A stretch of DNA of 64,000 bases from JAJXWB01 sp046349085 (lineage in GTDB: Bacteria > Pseudomonadota > Alphaproteobacteria > Rhizobiales > Beijerinckiaceae): contig JAXMDA010000001.1 of NCBI GenBank assembly GCA_046349085.1, positions 764,749 to 828,748 on the forward strand, written 5' to 3'. The notes under the pieces were generated by a model, which saw only the letters and a program-made list of their open reading frames with translations, made no database searches and was not told where the DNA came from. Of the stretch, positions 33,345 through 41,850 are shown piece after piece. The position numbers and the translations under genes were made by a program. Within the stretch, counting starts at the first letter, position 1. Each line of letters opens with the position of its first letter.

Positions 33345-34361
33345 CTACGAAATCTTGCCCGTGTATTTCTCGAGCACGGCCCAGGCGTCGTCGCCATACT
33401 TGCCCTTCCATTCGGCGAAGAAGCCGGCCTTCTGCAGCTTGGCGCGGAACAGGGCCGGATCGACCTCGTTGAAGACGAGGCCCTTTTCCTTCAGGTCCTT
33501 TTCCAGCGTCGCGTTCAGCCTGGCGACGTCCTCGCGCTGGGCGAGCGCGGCCTCGGCGAAACGCTTCGAAATCGAGGCCTTCGCGTCGTCGGGCAGGCTC
33601 TTCCACACCTTGCCGTTGGCGAGCTGCCAGAAGCCGTCCCACATGTGATTGGTGCGCGCGAGATTCTTCTGCACCTCGTAGAGCTTGGCGGTGGCGATGA
33701 TCGCCAGCGGGTTCTCCTGGCCCTCGGCGACCTTGGTCTGCAGCGCCGAATAGACTTCCGAGAAATTGATGGCCATCGGCGCGGATTCGAAGGCCTTGAA
33801 CATCGAGGTCCACAGCGGGCTCGCCGGCACGCGGATCTTCAGGCCGACGAGGTCGTCCGGCGTCTTGATCTGCTTGGTGGAGGTGGTGATCTGGCGGAAG
33901 CCGTTGTCCCACATCTTCTCGAAGGCGTAGAGGCCGGACTTCTCGATCTGCGCGCGCACGAAGGCGCCGAGCTCGCCGTCCATCGCCGGCCAGACCTTGT
34001 CGTAGCCCGACCAGGCGAAACCGACGCCGTTGATGGAGGCCGCCGGAACGAGCGTCGAGAGAATGAGGCCCGACAGCGAGAAGAATTCGAGCGCGCCCGA
34101 GCGCAACTGGCTCAGCATATCGGTGTCGGAGCCAAGCTGATTGTTGGGAAACACCTGCATCTCGACCTTGCCGCCGGTGTCCTTGCCGATGGCGGCGGCC
34201 GCCTCGCGCATCCGCACGGTCAGCGGATGCGTCTCGGGCAGGTTGTTGGCGAGCTTGAGCTGATATTCCGCAGCGCCCGCGCGCGTGGCGCGCAGAATGG
34301 CGGGAGCGGATACGGCGACGACAGCGGACGTCGTCAGGAACGAGCGGCGATCGAAAGGCAT
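33345..34361 (-). CDS. TRAP transporter solute-binding protein (DctP family)
   Basis: A 338-residue periplasmic binding protein. The N-terminus FDRRSFLTTSAVVAVSAPA is a twin-arginine (Tat) signal. The conserved DctP features follow: GGKVEMQVFPNNQLG, the carboxylate-binding Arg region LVGLKIRVPASPLW and GQENPLAII. ATG 34361 has GAGGATCCC upstream. It captures an organic acid for the DctQM permease encoded 0.7 kb downstream, with the vapBC pair between them. Confidence 0.92.
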   Translation of the reverse strand: MPFDRRSFLTTSAVVAVSAPAILRATRAGAAEYQLKLANNLPETHPLTVRMREAAAAIGKDTGGKVEMQVFPNNQLGSDTDMLSQLRSGALEFFSLSGLILSTLVPAASINGVGFAWSGYDKVWPAMDGELGAFVRAQIEKSGLYAFEKMWDNGFRQITTSTKQIKTPDDLVGLKIRVPASPLWTSMFKAFESAPMAINFSEVYSALQTKVAEGQENPLAIIATAKLYEVQKNLARTNHMWDGFWQLANGKVWKSLPDDAKASISKRFAEAALAQREDVARLNATLEKDLKEKGLVFNEVDPALFRAKLQKAGFFAEWKGKYGDDAWAVLEKYTGKIS

Positions 34362-34501
34362 GGGATCCTCGGGTTGTCCGGTCTTGCGCCGGCAATATCC
34401 TCGCTCCGCCGCGCGACGCGCGGTTGCGGAAGCGGGCGCACTATGCGCAGGATCGCCATCCGACACAATATGCGCGCCGCGCCGCAGGGATTTCCGGCCT
34501 T

Positions 34502-34999
34502 TTGAACGCAATCGACATTACGGCGGACGCCACGCCCGGCGCGCTGGCGCGACTCGTGGAAATGCACGCGCTCTACTATGCCCGCGCATGGGGCTTCGGC
34601 GCCTTCTTCGAAGCCAAGGTGGCGCGCGAGGCGGGCGAGTTCGCGGGCGCGCTGCCGCGCGCGGATTCGCGGCTGTGGTTTGCGCGCGCGCAGGATCGCG
34701 TCGTCGGCTCGATCGCCATCGATGGCCGGCAGGCCGCACGCGACGGCGCACATCTGCGCTGGTTCATCCTCGACGATTCCTGCCGCGGCGCCGGAGCGGG
34801 CGCAGCGCTGCTCGACGCCGCGCTCGCCTTCTGCCGCGCGCAATCCTTTGAGCGCGTCTATCTCTGGACCTTCGCCGGACTCGACGCCGCGCGGCGGCTC
34901 TACGAAACGCGCGGCTTTCGTCTCGTCGAGGAAAAGGACGCGGAGAGCTGGGGCGCGCGCGTGCGCGAACAACGCTTCGTGCTCGAGTTGCGCGCATGA
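34502..34999 (+). CDS. GNAT acetyltransferase (MarR/GNAT-like C-terminal half)
   Basis: A 165-residue protein if TTG 34502 is the start; an in-frame ATG at 34424 would add 26 residues of low-complexity sequence. LRWFILDDSCRGAGAGAALL is the acetyl-CoA motif and YLWTFAGLDAARRLYETRGF the C-terminal motif. The first 45 residues (LVEMHALYYARAWGFGAFFE) match the linker of bifunctional MarR-GNAT proteins, whose N-terminal HTH is absent here. Substrate unknown. It overlaps the next methyltransferase gene by 4 nt. Confidence 0.8.
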   Translation: MNAIDITADATPGALARLVEMHALYYARAWGFGAFFEAKVAREAGEFAGALPRADSRLWFARAQDRVVGSIAIDGRQAARDGAHLRWFILDDSCRGAGAGAALLDAALAFCRAQSFERVYLWTFAGLDAARRLYETRGFRLVEEKDAESWGARVREQRFVLELRA

Positions 35000-35655
35000 G
35001 CGAGTCGATCCGCGACCGCGCCGCCTTCATCCGCGCCAACACGCGGCTTCTCGCCGTTCCGCACGCGCCGGAGATTTCGTTGCAGCTTGCCGACGAAGCC
35101 ACCGCGCTCTGGGAGAAGACGGAGGAGGAACTCGGCGAGATCGGCCTGCCGCCGCCGTTCTGGGCGTTCGCCTGGGCCGGCGGGCAGGCGCTCGCGCGCT
35201 ACATTCTCGATTGTCCCGGAATCGTCGCGGGCAAAAGCGTGCTCGACTTCGCCTCGGGCTCTGGCCTCGTCGCAATCGCCGCCGCAAAGGCCGGCGCGCG
35301 CAGCGTCGAGGCCAGCGAGATCGACGCCTTCGCGATCGAAGCGATCGGGATCAATGCAAAAGCGAACAGGGTTTCGATCGATGCGCGCCTCGGCGACGTG
35401 ATCGACGCCGACGAGGGCTGGGACGTCGTGCTCGCCGGCGACGTTTCCTACGAGCGCGACATGGCGCAGCGCGTCACCGACTGGCTGGAGCGGCTGGCGA
35501 CGCGCGGCGCGCTCGTGCTCGTCGGCGACCCCGGCCGCTCCTACCTCGCGCGCGAAAGGCTGGAGCCGGTGGCCGAATATCGGGTGCCGGTCACGCGCGC
35601 GCTGGAGGACAGCGAGATCAAAAAAACGCAAGTGTGGAAATTTCGGTCGGCGTAG
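34996..35655 (+). CDS. Class I methyltransferase, COG3897/ETFB-lysine methyltransferase type
   Basis: A 219-residue protein. PPPFWAFAWAGGQALARYIL followed by SVLDFASGSGLVAIAAAKAGA (SAM motif I), then ASEIDAFAIEAIGINA and VVLAGDVSYE, the pattern of protein-lysine methyltransferases such as ETFBKMT and the related COG3897 group. Substrate is not determined; bacterial relatives may methylate electron-transfer flavoprotein beta. Coupled to the GNAT gene by ATGA overlap. Confidence 0.85.
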   Translation: MSESIRDRAAFIRANTRLLAVPHAPEISLQLADEATALWEKTEEELGEIGLPPPFWAFAWAGGQALARYILDCPGIVAGKSVLDFASGSGLVAIAAAKAGARSVEASEIDAFAIEAIGINAKANRVSIDARLGDVIDADEGWDVVLAGDVSYERDMAQRVTDWLERLATRGALVLVGDPGRSYLARERLEPVAEYRVPVTRALEDSEIKKTQVWKFRSA

Positions 35656-35756
35656 GCGCCGCCGTCGCACGGATGTCACGCCGGCATGTCCCGCTCGCCA
35701 AGCGGAGGCCTGAAATTTGCATGGCTTTTCGCGCATTTCGACAGACGGAGCATTCC

Positions 35757-35984
35757 ATGAGCGCAATCGAAGAAAAGGTCCGCCGCCGCCTCGCGCCCTT
35801 CGTTGTCGAAGGCAAGATCGGATTGCCGCAGTTTTCCGCAATAAACGGCTCATGCGAGGGGCGGTTGACGGTGAACGTGCAGTTGAAGCCGCCGCGCGAG
35901 CGGGCGCGGGATGTCGAGACGGCGCTGCTCGCCGCCGTGCAGGATCTCGGCGCCGACGCCCAACTGGTGATCACCGGCGCCTGA
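35757..35984 (+). CDS. Small hypothetical protein
   Basis: A 75-residue protein starting at ATG 35757 with GACGGAG 6-12 bases upstream. It begins MSAIEEKVRRRLAPFVVEGKIG and ends DLGADAQLVITGA; the alternating charged and hydrophobic pattern suggests a compact alpha/beta fold. I do not recognise the family. It lies between the methyltransferase and trmO genes on the same strand. Confidence 0.6.
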   Translation: MSAIEEKVRRRLAPFVVEGKIGLPQFSAINGSCEGRLTVNVQLKPPRERARDVETALLAAVQDLGADAQLVITGA

Positions 35985-36039
35985 TTTGCGCGCAGACGCG
36001 CATTATGATCCGCCCGGACATTTCCGGACGGATTCGCAC

Positions 36040-36480
36040 ATGGACTATTCGATCAGGCCCGGCGAGGTCGCCGGGACATTGCCCGCGGAGTTCGACGCCG
36101 GCCTCTATTTCATCGGCCGCATCCGCACGCCGTGGCGCCAGCGCGGCGATTGCCCGCGCCGCGGCGCGCATGACGGGCCGGTCTGCCGGATCGAGATCGA
36201 CGAACGCTGGCGGCCGGCGCTCGCCGGTCTCGAGGGTCGCGAATTCGTCCAGGTCCTCTATTTCATGCATCTCGCCCGCCGCGACCTGCTGATTCAGGCG
36301 CCGAAGGGGCGCGAGGGGACGCTCGGGACCTTCGCGCTGCGTTCGCCCGTGCGGCCGAATCCTGTCGCCTCGTCGATCGTGAAGCTGGAGGCGGTCGAGG
36401 CAGGCGCATTGCTGGCGCGCGGGCTGGACTGCGTCGACGGGACGCCGCTCATCGACATAAAGCCCAGCGACGTGAAGTGA
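36040..36480 (+). CDS. trmO: tRNA-Thr m6t6A37 methyltransferase (TrmO/TsaA family)
   Basis: A 146-residue protein of the TsaA/UPF0066 family: FIGRIRTPW near residue 27, then the loop VCRIEIDERWRPALAGLEG, YFMHLARRDLL and FALRSPVRPNPVASSIVKLEAVE, all diagnostic. It methylates N6 of t6A37 in tRNA-Thr(GGU) using SAM. ATG 36040 is chosen since the frame upstream is not conserved-looking. Short single-domain form, common in alphaproteobacteria. Confidence 0.9.
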   Translation: MDYSIRPGEVAGTLPAEFDAGLYFIGRIRTPWRQRGDCPRRGAHDGPVCRIEIDERWRPALAGLEGREFVQVLYFMHLARRDLLIQAPKGREGTLGTFALRSPVRPNPVASSIVKLEAVEAGALLARGLDCVDGTPLIDIKPSDVK

Positions 36481-36562
36481 GCCCGGCCGGAACGGCCGAC
36501 CGTTCCATTTTGACCCGGTCGTCAGCATGTTGTTAACCATTGGGCGTGACCATAGGGCGACC

Positions 36563-37063
36563 ATGTTCGACAGGCTCAAGAGCTTCATCGACGATCTGAC
36601 CAGCGCCGGCCAGAAACGCGGCTTCGACGCCGACGACTATCGCGTGGCCGCGGCCGCCCTGCTGATTCACATGGCCAACGCCGACGGGCATGTCGCGCCG
36701 CAGGAACAGCGTCGCCTGCGCAAGATCCTGCAGGAACGTTTCGAACTCGATCCCTCCGCCGCCCGCGAACTGATGCGACGGGCCGAGCAAAGCGAGCGCG
36801 AGGCGATCGACCTCTACCAGTTCACCAGCGTTCTCAAGCGCGCGCTGGACGAGCCCGGCCGGCTCGCAGTCGTCGAACTGCTCTGGGACGTCGCCTATGC
36901 CGACGGACACGCCGACGAACTCGAGGAGAATACGGTCTGGCGCGTCGCCGAGCTTCTGGGGGTGGCGGCGCGCGACCGCATGATGCTGAAGCGCAAGGCC
37001 GAGCGGGGCGGCGCCGAGCCGATGCCGAACAACCCCTGGGAAGACGACGGGAGCGGCATATGA
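36563..37063 (+). CDS. TerB-family protein
   Basis: A 166-residue soluble helical protein. AAAALLIHMANADGHVAPQE and LLWDVAYADGHADELEE are the paired acidic DG motifs of the TerB/tellurite-resistance domain, which binds metal ions. ATG 36563 (MFDRLKSFIDDL) is preferred over an upstream frame. In alphaproteobacteria lone TerB genes are common and are not proven to confer tellurite resistance. Overlaps the SDR gene by 4 nt. Confidence 0.88.
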   Translation: MFDRLKSFIDDLTSAGQKRGFDADDYRVAAAALLIHMANADGHVAPQEQRRLRKILQERFELDPSAARELMRRAEQSEREAIDLYQFTSVLKRALDEPGRLAVVELLWDVAYADGHADELEENTVWRVAELLGVAARDRMMLKRKAERGGAEPMPNNPWEDDGSGI

Positions 37064-37860
37064 GCGATCAGCGCAGGATCGCCCTCGTCACCGGCGCCTC
37101 GGACGGGCTGGGCGTCGAATTCGCAAAGGTTTTCGCCGAACGCGGCCACGATCTGGCGCTGGTCGCCCGCCGCGGCGACCGGCTGGAGGCGCTGGCCGAC
37201 GAAATCGCAGGCGCGGGGCGGCCCCGCCCGATCGTCGTTGCGCTCGATCTCATGCCAGCCGACGCGCCCGGCAAGCTGGCCTTCGCGCTCCGCCACGCCG
37301 GCGCGACGGTGGAATTTCTCGTCAACAACGCCGGCTATGGGCTGAACGGCCCCTTCGCGGAGCTGCCGATCGACGATCAGCTCGGGATGATCGACCTGAA
37401 CATCCGCTCCCTGACGGCGATGGCGCGCCAGTTCCTGCCCGATCTGCGCGCGACGCGCGGCGGCATGGTCAATGTCGCCTCGATCGCCGCCTTCGCGCCG
37501 GGGCCGGGCATGGCGGTCTACTATGCGTCCAAGGCCTATGTGCTGTCCTTTTCCGAGGCGCTGGCCGAGGAATTGAGGGCCGACGGCGTTCGGGTGACGG
37601 CGCTTTGCCCGGGCCCGGTCGTCACCGGCTTCCAGAAGCGCGCGGGCATGAATGCCGAGGCCTTTTCCGCGCCGCCCGGCGCCGCCGGCGCGCAGGAAAC
37701 GGCAGTCGCCGCCTACGACGGATTGATGGCCGGCCGGCGCGTCGTGACGCCCGGCCTCGTCAACCAGGCGCTGGCGGCCGGACTGGCATGGATCCCGCAT
37801 TCGATTTCCCTGCCGCAACTGGCGGCCCGCCAGGCCAGGCGGCTGGGAGCCGGAAAATGA
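37060..37860 (+). CDS. SDR-family oxidoreductase
   Basis: A 266-residue short-chain dehydrogenase of the DltE/YqjQ-like group: ALVTGASDGLGVEFA, RRGDRLEALADE (Arg-rich, suggesting NADPH), NNAGYGLNGPF, NVASIAAFAPGPGMAVYYASKAYV with catalytic Ser, Tyr and Lys, and CPGPVVTGFQKRAG. Substrate unknown. ATG overlaps the TerB stop (ATGA). Confidence 0.9.
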   Translation: MSDQRRIALVTGASDGLGVEFAKVFAERGHDLALVARRGDRLEALADEIAGAGRPRPIVVALDLMPADAPGKLAFALRHAGATVEFLVNNAGYGLNGPFAELPIDDQLGMIDLNIRSLTAMARQFLPDLRATRGGMVNVASIAAFAPGPGMAVYYASKAYVLSFSEALAEELRADGVRVTALCPGPVVTGFQKRAGMNAEAFSAPPGAAGAQETAVAAYDGLMAGRRVVTPGLVNQALAAGLAWIPHSISLPQLAARQARRLGAGK

Positions 37861-37906
37861 ACACAAAGGCTTGTATAAGAGCGCCAATCGACGGAAACCG
37901 GAGCCG

Positions 37907-38692
37907 ATGAAAGCGAAATCGAACCCGCGTCGCGTTCTGATCGTCCTGCACCAGGAGCATTCGACTCCGGGCCGGATCGGCCGCCTGCTGGTCGAGCAGG
38001 GCTGCGAACTGGACATTCGCCGCCCCCGCTTCGGCGATCCCCTGCCCGCAACGTTGGAGCGGCACGCCGGCGCCGTGATCTTCGGCGGGCCGATGAGCGC
38101 CAACGATCCCGACGAGTGGATGACGCGCGAGACCGACTGGATCGGCACGCCGCTGAAGGAGCAGAAACCCTTCCTCGGCGTGTGCCTCGGCGGCCAGATG
38201 CTGGCGCGCCATCTCAGCCACCGCGTGTTCAACAAGTCCTGCGGCTCGGCCGAGATCGGCTATTACAACATTCGCCCGACGGCGGCCGGCGACGCCTCGT
38301 TCGGCGGCAGGATGCCGCGCACGGTCTATCAGTGGCACCGCGAGGGGTTCGATCTGCCGCAGGGCGCGACGCTGCTCGCCGAAGGCGACCTCTTCCCGAC
38401 GCAGGCGTTCCAGTACGGACCGAACGCGGTCGCGCTGCAGTTCCACCCGGAAGTGACCTACGCCATGATGTGCCGCTGGACGACGCGCGCCTACGAGCGG
38501 ATGCAGTCGCCGAACGCCCAGCAGCCGCACGAGCATCTGGCCGGCTGGTTCCAGCACGACCGCGCGGTGGCCGCCTGGCTCGATATTTTCCTGCGCAACT
38601 GGCTGGCGAGCGGCGAGGCGAAATCCGCAAAGCGCGCCACGGACTCGTCGTGGGCGTCCGCCCCCATGCCCATGGCGGCGGCGCCGGCCTAG
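37907..38692 (+). CDS. Class I glutamine amidotransferase
   Basis: A 261-residue GATase. The catalytic triad is present: Cys93 in LGVCLGGQ, His180 and Glu182 in LQFHPEV. GGPMSANDP is the conserved oxyanion strand. Stand-alone proteins of this type (GuaA-like, YfeJ-like) release ammonia from glutamine or hydrolyse gamma-glutamyl compounds; the partner is unknown. ATG 37907, with GGAG 5 bases upstream, is preferred over a TTG at 37871. Stop overlaps the convergent CAP gene by 4 nt. Confidence 0.9.
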   Translation: MKAKSNPRRVLIVLHQEHSTPGRIGRLLVEQGCELDIRRPRFGDPLPATLERHAGAVIFGGPMSANDPDEWMTRETDWIGTPLKEQKPFLGVCLGGQMLARHLSHRVFNKSCGSAEIGYYNIRPTAAGDASFGGRMPRTVYQWHREGFDLPQGATLLAEGDLFPTQAFQYGPNAVALQFHPEVTYAMMCRWTTRAYERMQSPNAQQPHEHLAGWFQHDRAVAAWLDIFLRNWLASGEAKSAKRATDSSWASAPMPMAAAPA

Positions 38693-39225
38693 TCTGTCAG
38701 CACCAGCGTCCAGAACACCTTGTATTTCGCGCCCGGCGCATAGGCGGTGGCGATGCCCATGCGCTTCATGCCCTTGGCCAGCATGTTGGCGTTGTGCGGC
38801 GGCGAATCCCGCCACCCGGAAAAGGCTTCCGCCAGAGTGTGGTAGCCGGCGGAAACGTTTTCGACCGCGATGTTTTGGCCATAGCCGGCCGCATTCAAGC
38901 GCTGCGTCAGCGAGCCGCGGGAATCGTGGCTGATCTTGCCGTCCGCCGCCATTGCGCGGGCCTGCGCTTCCGCGACCCTCTGCAGGTTGGGATCGACGAC
39001 GAGCGAGCCCAGGCCCTTGTTCGACCGGTAAAGCGAAATCATCGAACGCGCCGCGTCCGCATCGACCACGGCGCCGCTGGCGGCAAGCGAGCGATACATG
39101 CTCGGCTCCTGCGAGACCTGTGGCGCGATGTTCGGAGGCTCGGCGCAGCCGGCGAGCGCCAGCGGCAGCGCTAGCGCCATCAAGGACGCCCGGCGCATTG
39201 AGGGACCGATCAAAAAATCGTTCAT
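38689..39225 (-). CDS. CAP/SCP-domain lipoprotein
   Basis: A 178-residue protein. The N-terminus has a basic stretch, a hydrophobic span and the lipobox LALAGC, so it is likely a lipoprotein anchored through that Cys. The CAP (cysteine-rich secretory/PR-1) domain covers about 60-178: AQARAMAADGKISHDSRG, YGQNIAVENVSAG and WRDSPPHNANML, with both conserved His. Function of bacterial CAP proteins is mostly unknown; envelope-associated. Confidence 0.88.
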   Translation of the reverse strand: MNDFLIGPSMRRASLMALALPLALAGCAEPPNIAPQVSQEPSMYRSLAASGAVVDADAARSMISLYRSNKGLGSLVVDPNLQRVAEAQARAMAADGKISHDSRGSLTQRLNAAGYGQNIAVENVSAGYHTLAEAFSGWRDSPPHNANMLAKGMKRMGIATAYAPGAKYKVFWTLVLTD

Positions 39226-39275
39226 GGAAAGACCGATAGAGGCGCCAGCCTAAGAGGAGATGAACGGACGATCGG

Positions 39276-41774
39276 CTACAGGCGGATCGAACGGGCGAGC
39301 GTCTCGGCGACATCGCCCTGCAGGGCGATGTGCGTCACGGCGGGCGGGCCGGCGATGCTTATGCCCGCTTCCCTGAATGCGGCGAAGATCGCATAGAGCA
39401 AATCGCTCTTGGTGCGGCCCGACGTCTCGACATCCTCGACAAAGCAGACCAGTTCGAACTTGAAGCCCGCCGGCTCCATTGCGACGAACATGGTCGCGGG
39501 CGCGGGAATCTTGGAGACCTTTTCGTTGTCCTTGGCCGCGCCCGTCATAATCTCCCGCACCTTCTCGGGATCGACGCCGGCGTTCAGCGTCACCGGAATA
39601 CGCACGCGCGCGACGCGGTCGTTGCGCACCCAGTTCTTGACGACGCCGGTGATGAGATTGGAATTGGGCACGATCATGGTGGCGCGGTCAAAGGTCTCGA
39701 TCTCCGTTGCGCGCACGTTGATCTTGCGCACGTAGCCCTGCTCGTCGCCGAGCACGACGAGATCGCCGACGCGGATCGACCGCTCCCAGAGCACGATGAT
39801 GCCCGAAACGAAATTGTTGAAGATCGACTGCAGGCCGAAGCCGATGCCGAGCGACAAGGCGCCGGCGACGATAGCGATCTTCTCGAGGCCGAGTCCGACC
39901 TGCGACAGCGCCGCGGACGCGGCCAGGAAGAGACCGACATAGCCGAGGCTGGTGCGGATCGAATTGCGCAGGCCGGCGTCGAGGCTGGTCGCCGGCATGA
40001 GTCGGTTGTCGAGCCAGTTCTGCAGGCCGCGCGTCGCGACATAGCCGAGCGCGAACAGAAGAAGCGCGGCGACGACGTTCGAAGGCGAGATGGTGACGCC
40101 GCCGACGGTGAAGCCGAAGAAGGCGTTGCGCACGCCGCCCACCACGTCGTCGGACTGCAAGCCCCAGGGCAGCACGATCGCCGCAAGACCGAGCGCCAGC
40201 AAGGCGATCTGCGTCAGGCCCGAAAGCACGATGCCGATCTGCGCGACGCCTTCCCGACGCAGTCCGACGCCCGACATCAGCGTACGGCCGAAAGACGTGG
40301 TGGGCTGGAACGTCGCCTCGAGCCCGGCGGTGCAGAGCGGCGCGAGAATGCAGAGCGCGCCGATCACGCCGACGATCCAGACGAACTGCGCCATGAGGAA
40401 CGAGGCGGCCGGAATGTATCCGAACAGCGCGGCGAGGCTCATGGCGACAATCGCCGTCCAGGCCGCGAGCCGCGCGAGGCCGATCCAGCGCGGGCGCGGA
40501 ACGACGCGCGGGCCGAGACATTCCTCGTCTTCGTCATCTTCGCCGAGCCCGTAGATCGCGCCCGCCGTGACGATGGCGAAGACGATCGCGCCCAGCCCTT
40601 GAACCGCGGCGGTGACCGGCAACGCCGCCGCCGAAATGTCGGTCAGCGCCTGCAGAACGCTGACGACGGCGACGATGGCGGCCTGCGAGATCGCGAGCCG
40701 CGACAGGCGCTCGGCAATCGAGTCGTCGACCTCCATCAGCCGCCAGTTCGGCCGTGTCGGCGCGAACAGGCCGCGCGCCACGCCGGCGACCACCGCGACG
40801 AATCCGACGCCTTCGATCAGTTCACGCTTGAGCGGGGCGATGCGCGCGCTCATCAGCTCGAAGACGTCGAGCAGGAGGAACAGTCCGACCACGGTGAAGA
40901 TCGGCGGAACGGCGACGACAATCGCCGTCCACAGCGCGGCCGCCGCCTTTCGGAAGCGGTCGGGTTCGGCGACCGTCGGCTCGCGCGAAAGGATGCGCCG
41001 CGCCAGCCGGTAGAGCGGGACGTTGATGAAGGCGACGAGGCCAAGCAGCGCGAAGAACAGGACAGCGCGCCAGCCCTGCAGCTTTGCCGCGGCGTTGCCG
41101 AAAAAGTCGCCGGCAATCATCGTCAGCGCGCGGATGTCGGCGGGTATATCCGCCGCCGCGCTCGACCAGAGCGTCGGCGACAGCAGACTGTAAGAGCGCT
41201 GCATCAGCGTGCCGACGAACAGCGCGCGACGCCGCGACACGATGCGCGAGCTGGTCTGGTCGATCTGCAGGGCGAGCAATTGCGCGCGCTTCAGCAATTC
41301 CTCGGCGCGCGCATAGCGCTTCTGCTGCTCGTCGCGGTCGCGGGTGACGTCGGCGCTTTCCGGCGGCGCCTTGGCGTCGGGCTTCGGGCCGAGTTTGTCG
41401 AGCCGATCCTTTGCGTCGGCAAGACGGGGCCCCAGAATGTCGATCGCCTGCTTGAGCTGGTCGGCCGCCGGCCCCAGCGATTCCCTGAGACTTGAAAGGG
41501 CTGCGTCGTCGAGCGAATCGCGGCGAAGCGCCGCCGTCACCTGGTCGAAGCGGCTTTTCGCCTGATCGATCAGATCGGAGGCGCGGACGCGATTGCCGGC
41601 CTCGGCCGGAGGGGCGCCCGGCGCAGGCGCAGGCTCGGCCTGCGGCGCCGGCTGCGGGGCAGGCGCTTCGACCGCAGGCGCGGTTTGCGCCAGTACGGCG
41701 CGCGACGGGGCGCTTGCGGCAAAAGCCGCGAGGACGGCGGCGCAGACGAGAAGGCGGGCGAAGCGAGCTGGCAT
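39276..41774 (-). CDS. Large MscS-family mechanosensitive channel (DUF3772)
   Basis: An 832-residue membrane protein. A signal segment (MPARFARLLVCAAVLAAFAAS) is followed by a Pro/Ala-rich stretch, a periplasmic coiled domain (about 60-215, DUF3772-like), around 11 membrane spans and a C-terminal MscS pore and beta domain: GFGLQSIFNNFVSGIIVLWERSIRVGDLV, GYVRKINVRATEIETFD and PNSNLITGVVKNW. Channels of this type release solutes in hypo-osmotic shock. ATG 41774 is preferred to an upstream frame that lacks signal features. Confidence 0.92.
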   Translation of the reverse strand: MPARFARLLVCAAVLAAFAASAPSRAVLAQTAPAVEAPAPQPAPQAEPAPAPGAPPAEAGNRVRASDLIDQAKSRFDQVTAALRRDSLDDAALSSLRESLGPAADQLKQAIDILGPRLADAKDRLDKLGPKPDAKAPPESADVTRDRDEQQKRYARAEELLKRAQLLALQIDQTSSRIVSRRRALFVGTLMQRSYSLLSPTLWSSAAADIPADIRALTMIAGDFFGNAAAKLQGWRAVLFFALLGLVAFINVPLYRLARRILSREPTVAEPDRFRKAAAALWTAIVVAVPPIFTVVGLFLLLDVFELMSARIAPLKRELIEGVGFVAVVAGVARGLFAPTRPNWRLMEVDDSIAERLSRLAISQAAIVAVVSVLQALTDISAAALPVTAAVQGLGAIVFAIVTAGAIYGLGEDDEDEECLGPRVVPRPRWIGLARLAAWTAIVAMSLAALFGYIPAASFLMAQFVWIVGVIGALCILAPLCTAGLEATFQPTTSFGRTLMSGVGLRREGVAQIGIVLSGLTQIALLALGLAAIVLPWGLQSDDVVGGVRNAFFGFTVGGVTISPSNVVAALLLFALGYVATRGLQNWLDNRLMPATSLDAGLRNSIRTSLGYVGLFLAASAALSQVGLGLEKIAIVAGALSLGIGFGLQSIFNNFVSGIIVLWERSIRVGDLVVLGDEQGYVRKINVRATEIETFDRATMIVPNSNLITGVVKNWVRNDRVARVRIPVTLNAGVDPEKVREIMTGAAKDNEKVSKIPAPATMFVAMEPAGFKFELVCFVEDVETSGRTKSDLLYAIFAAFREAGISIAGPPAVTHIALQGDVAETLARSIRL

Positions 41775-41850
41775 GAGCGGGAAATCGAATCGGAATGCGG
41801 CCGAATTTCGCACGGAACGGCCGCCGCCGCACAATTTCGGGCCTTCTAAC

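Noticed and set aside
39330..41495. Plus-strand open frame of 721 codons across the MscS-type gene
   Set aside because: Antisense shadow; Asp/Arg/Glu-rich without domains, while the minus strand has a complete channel protein.
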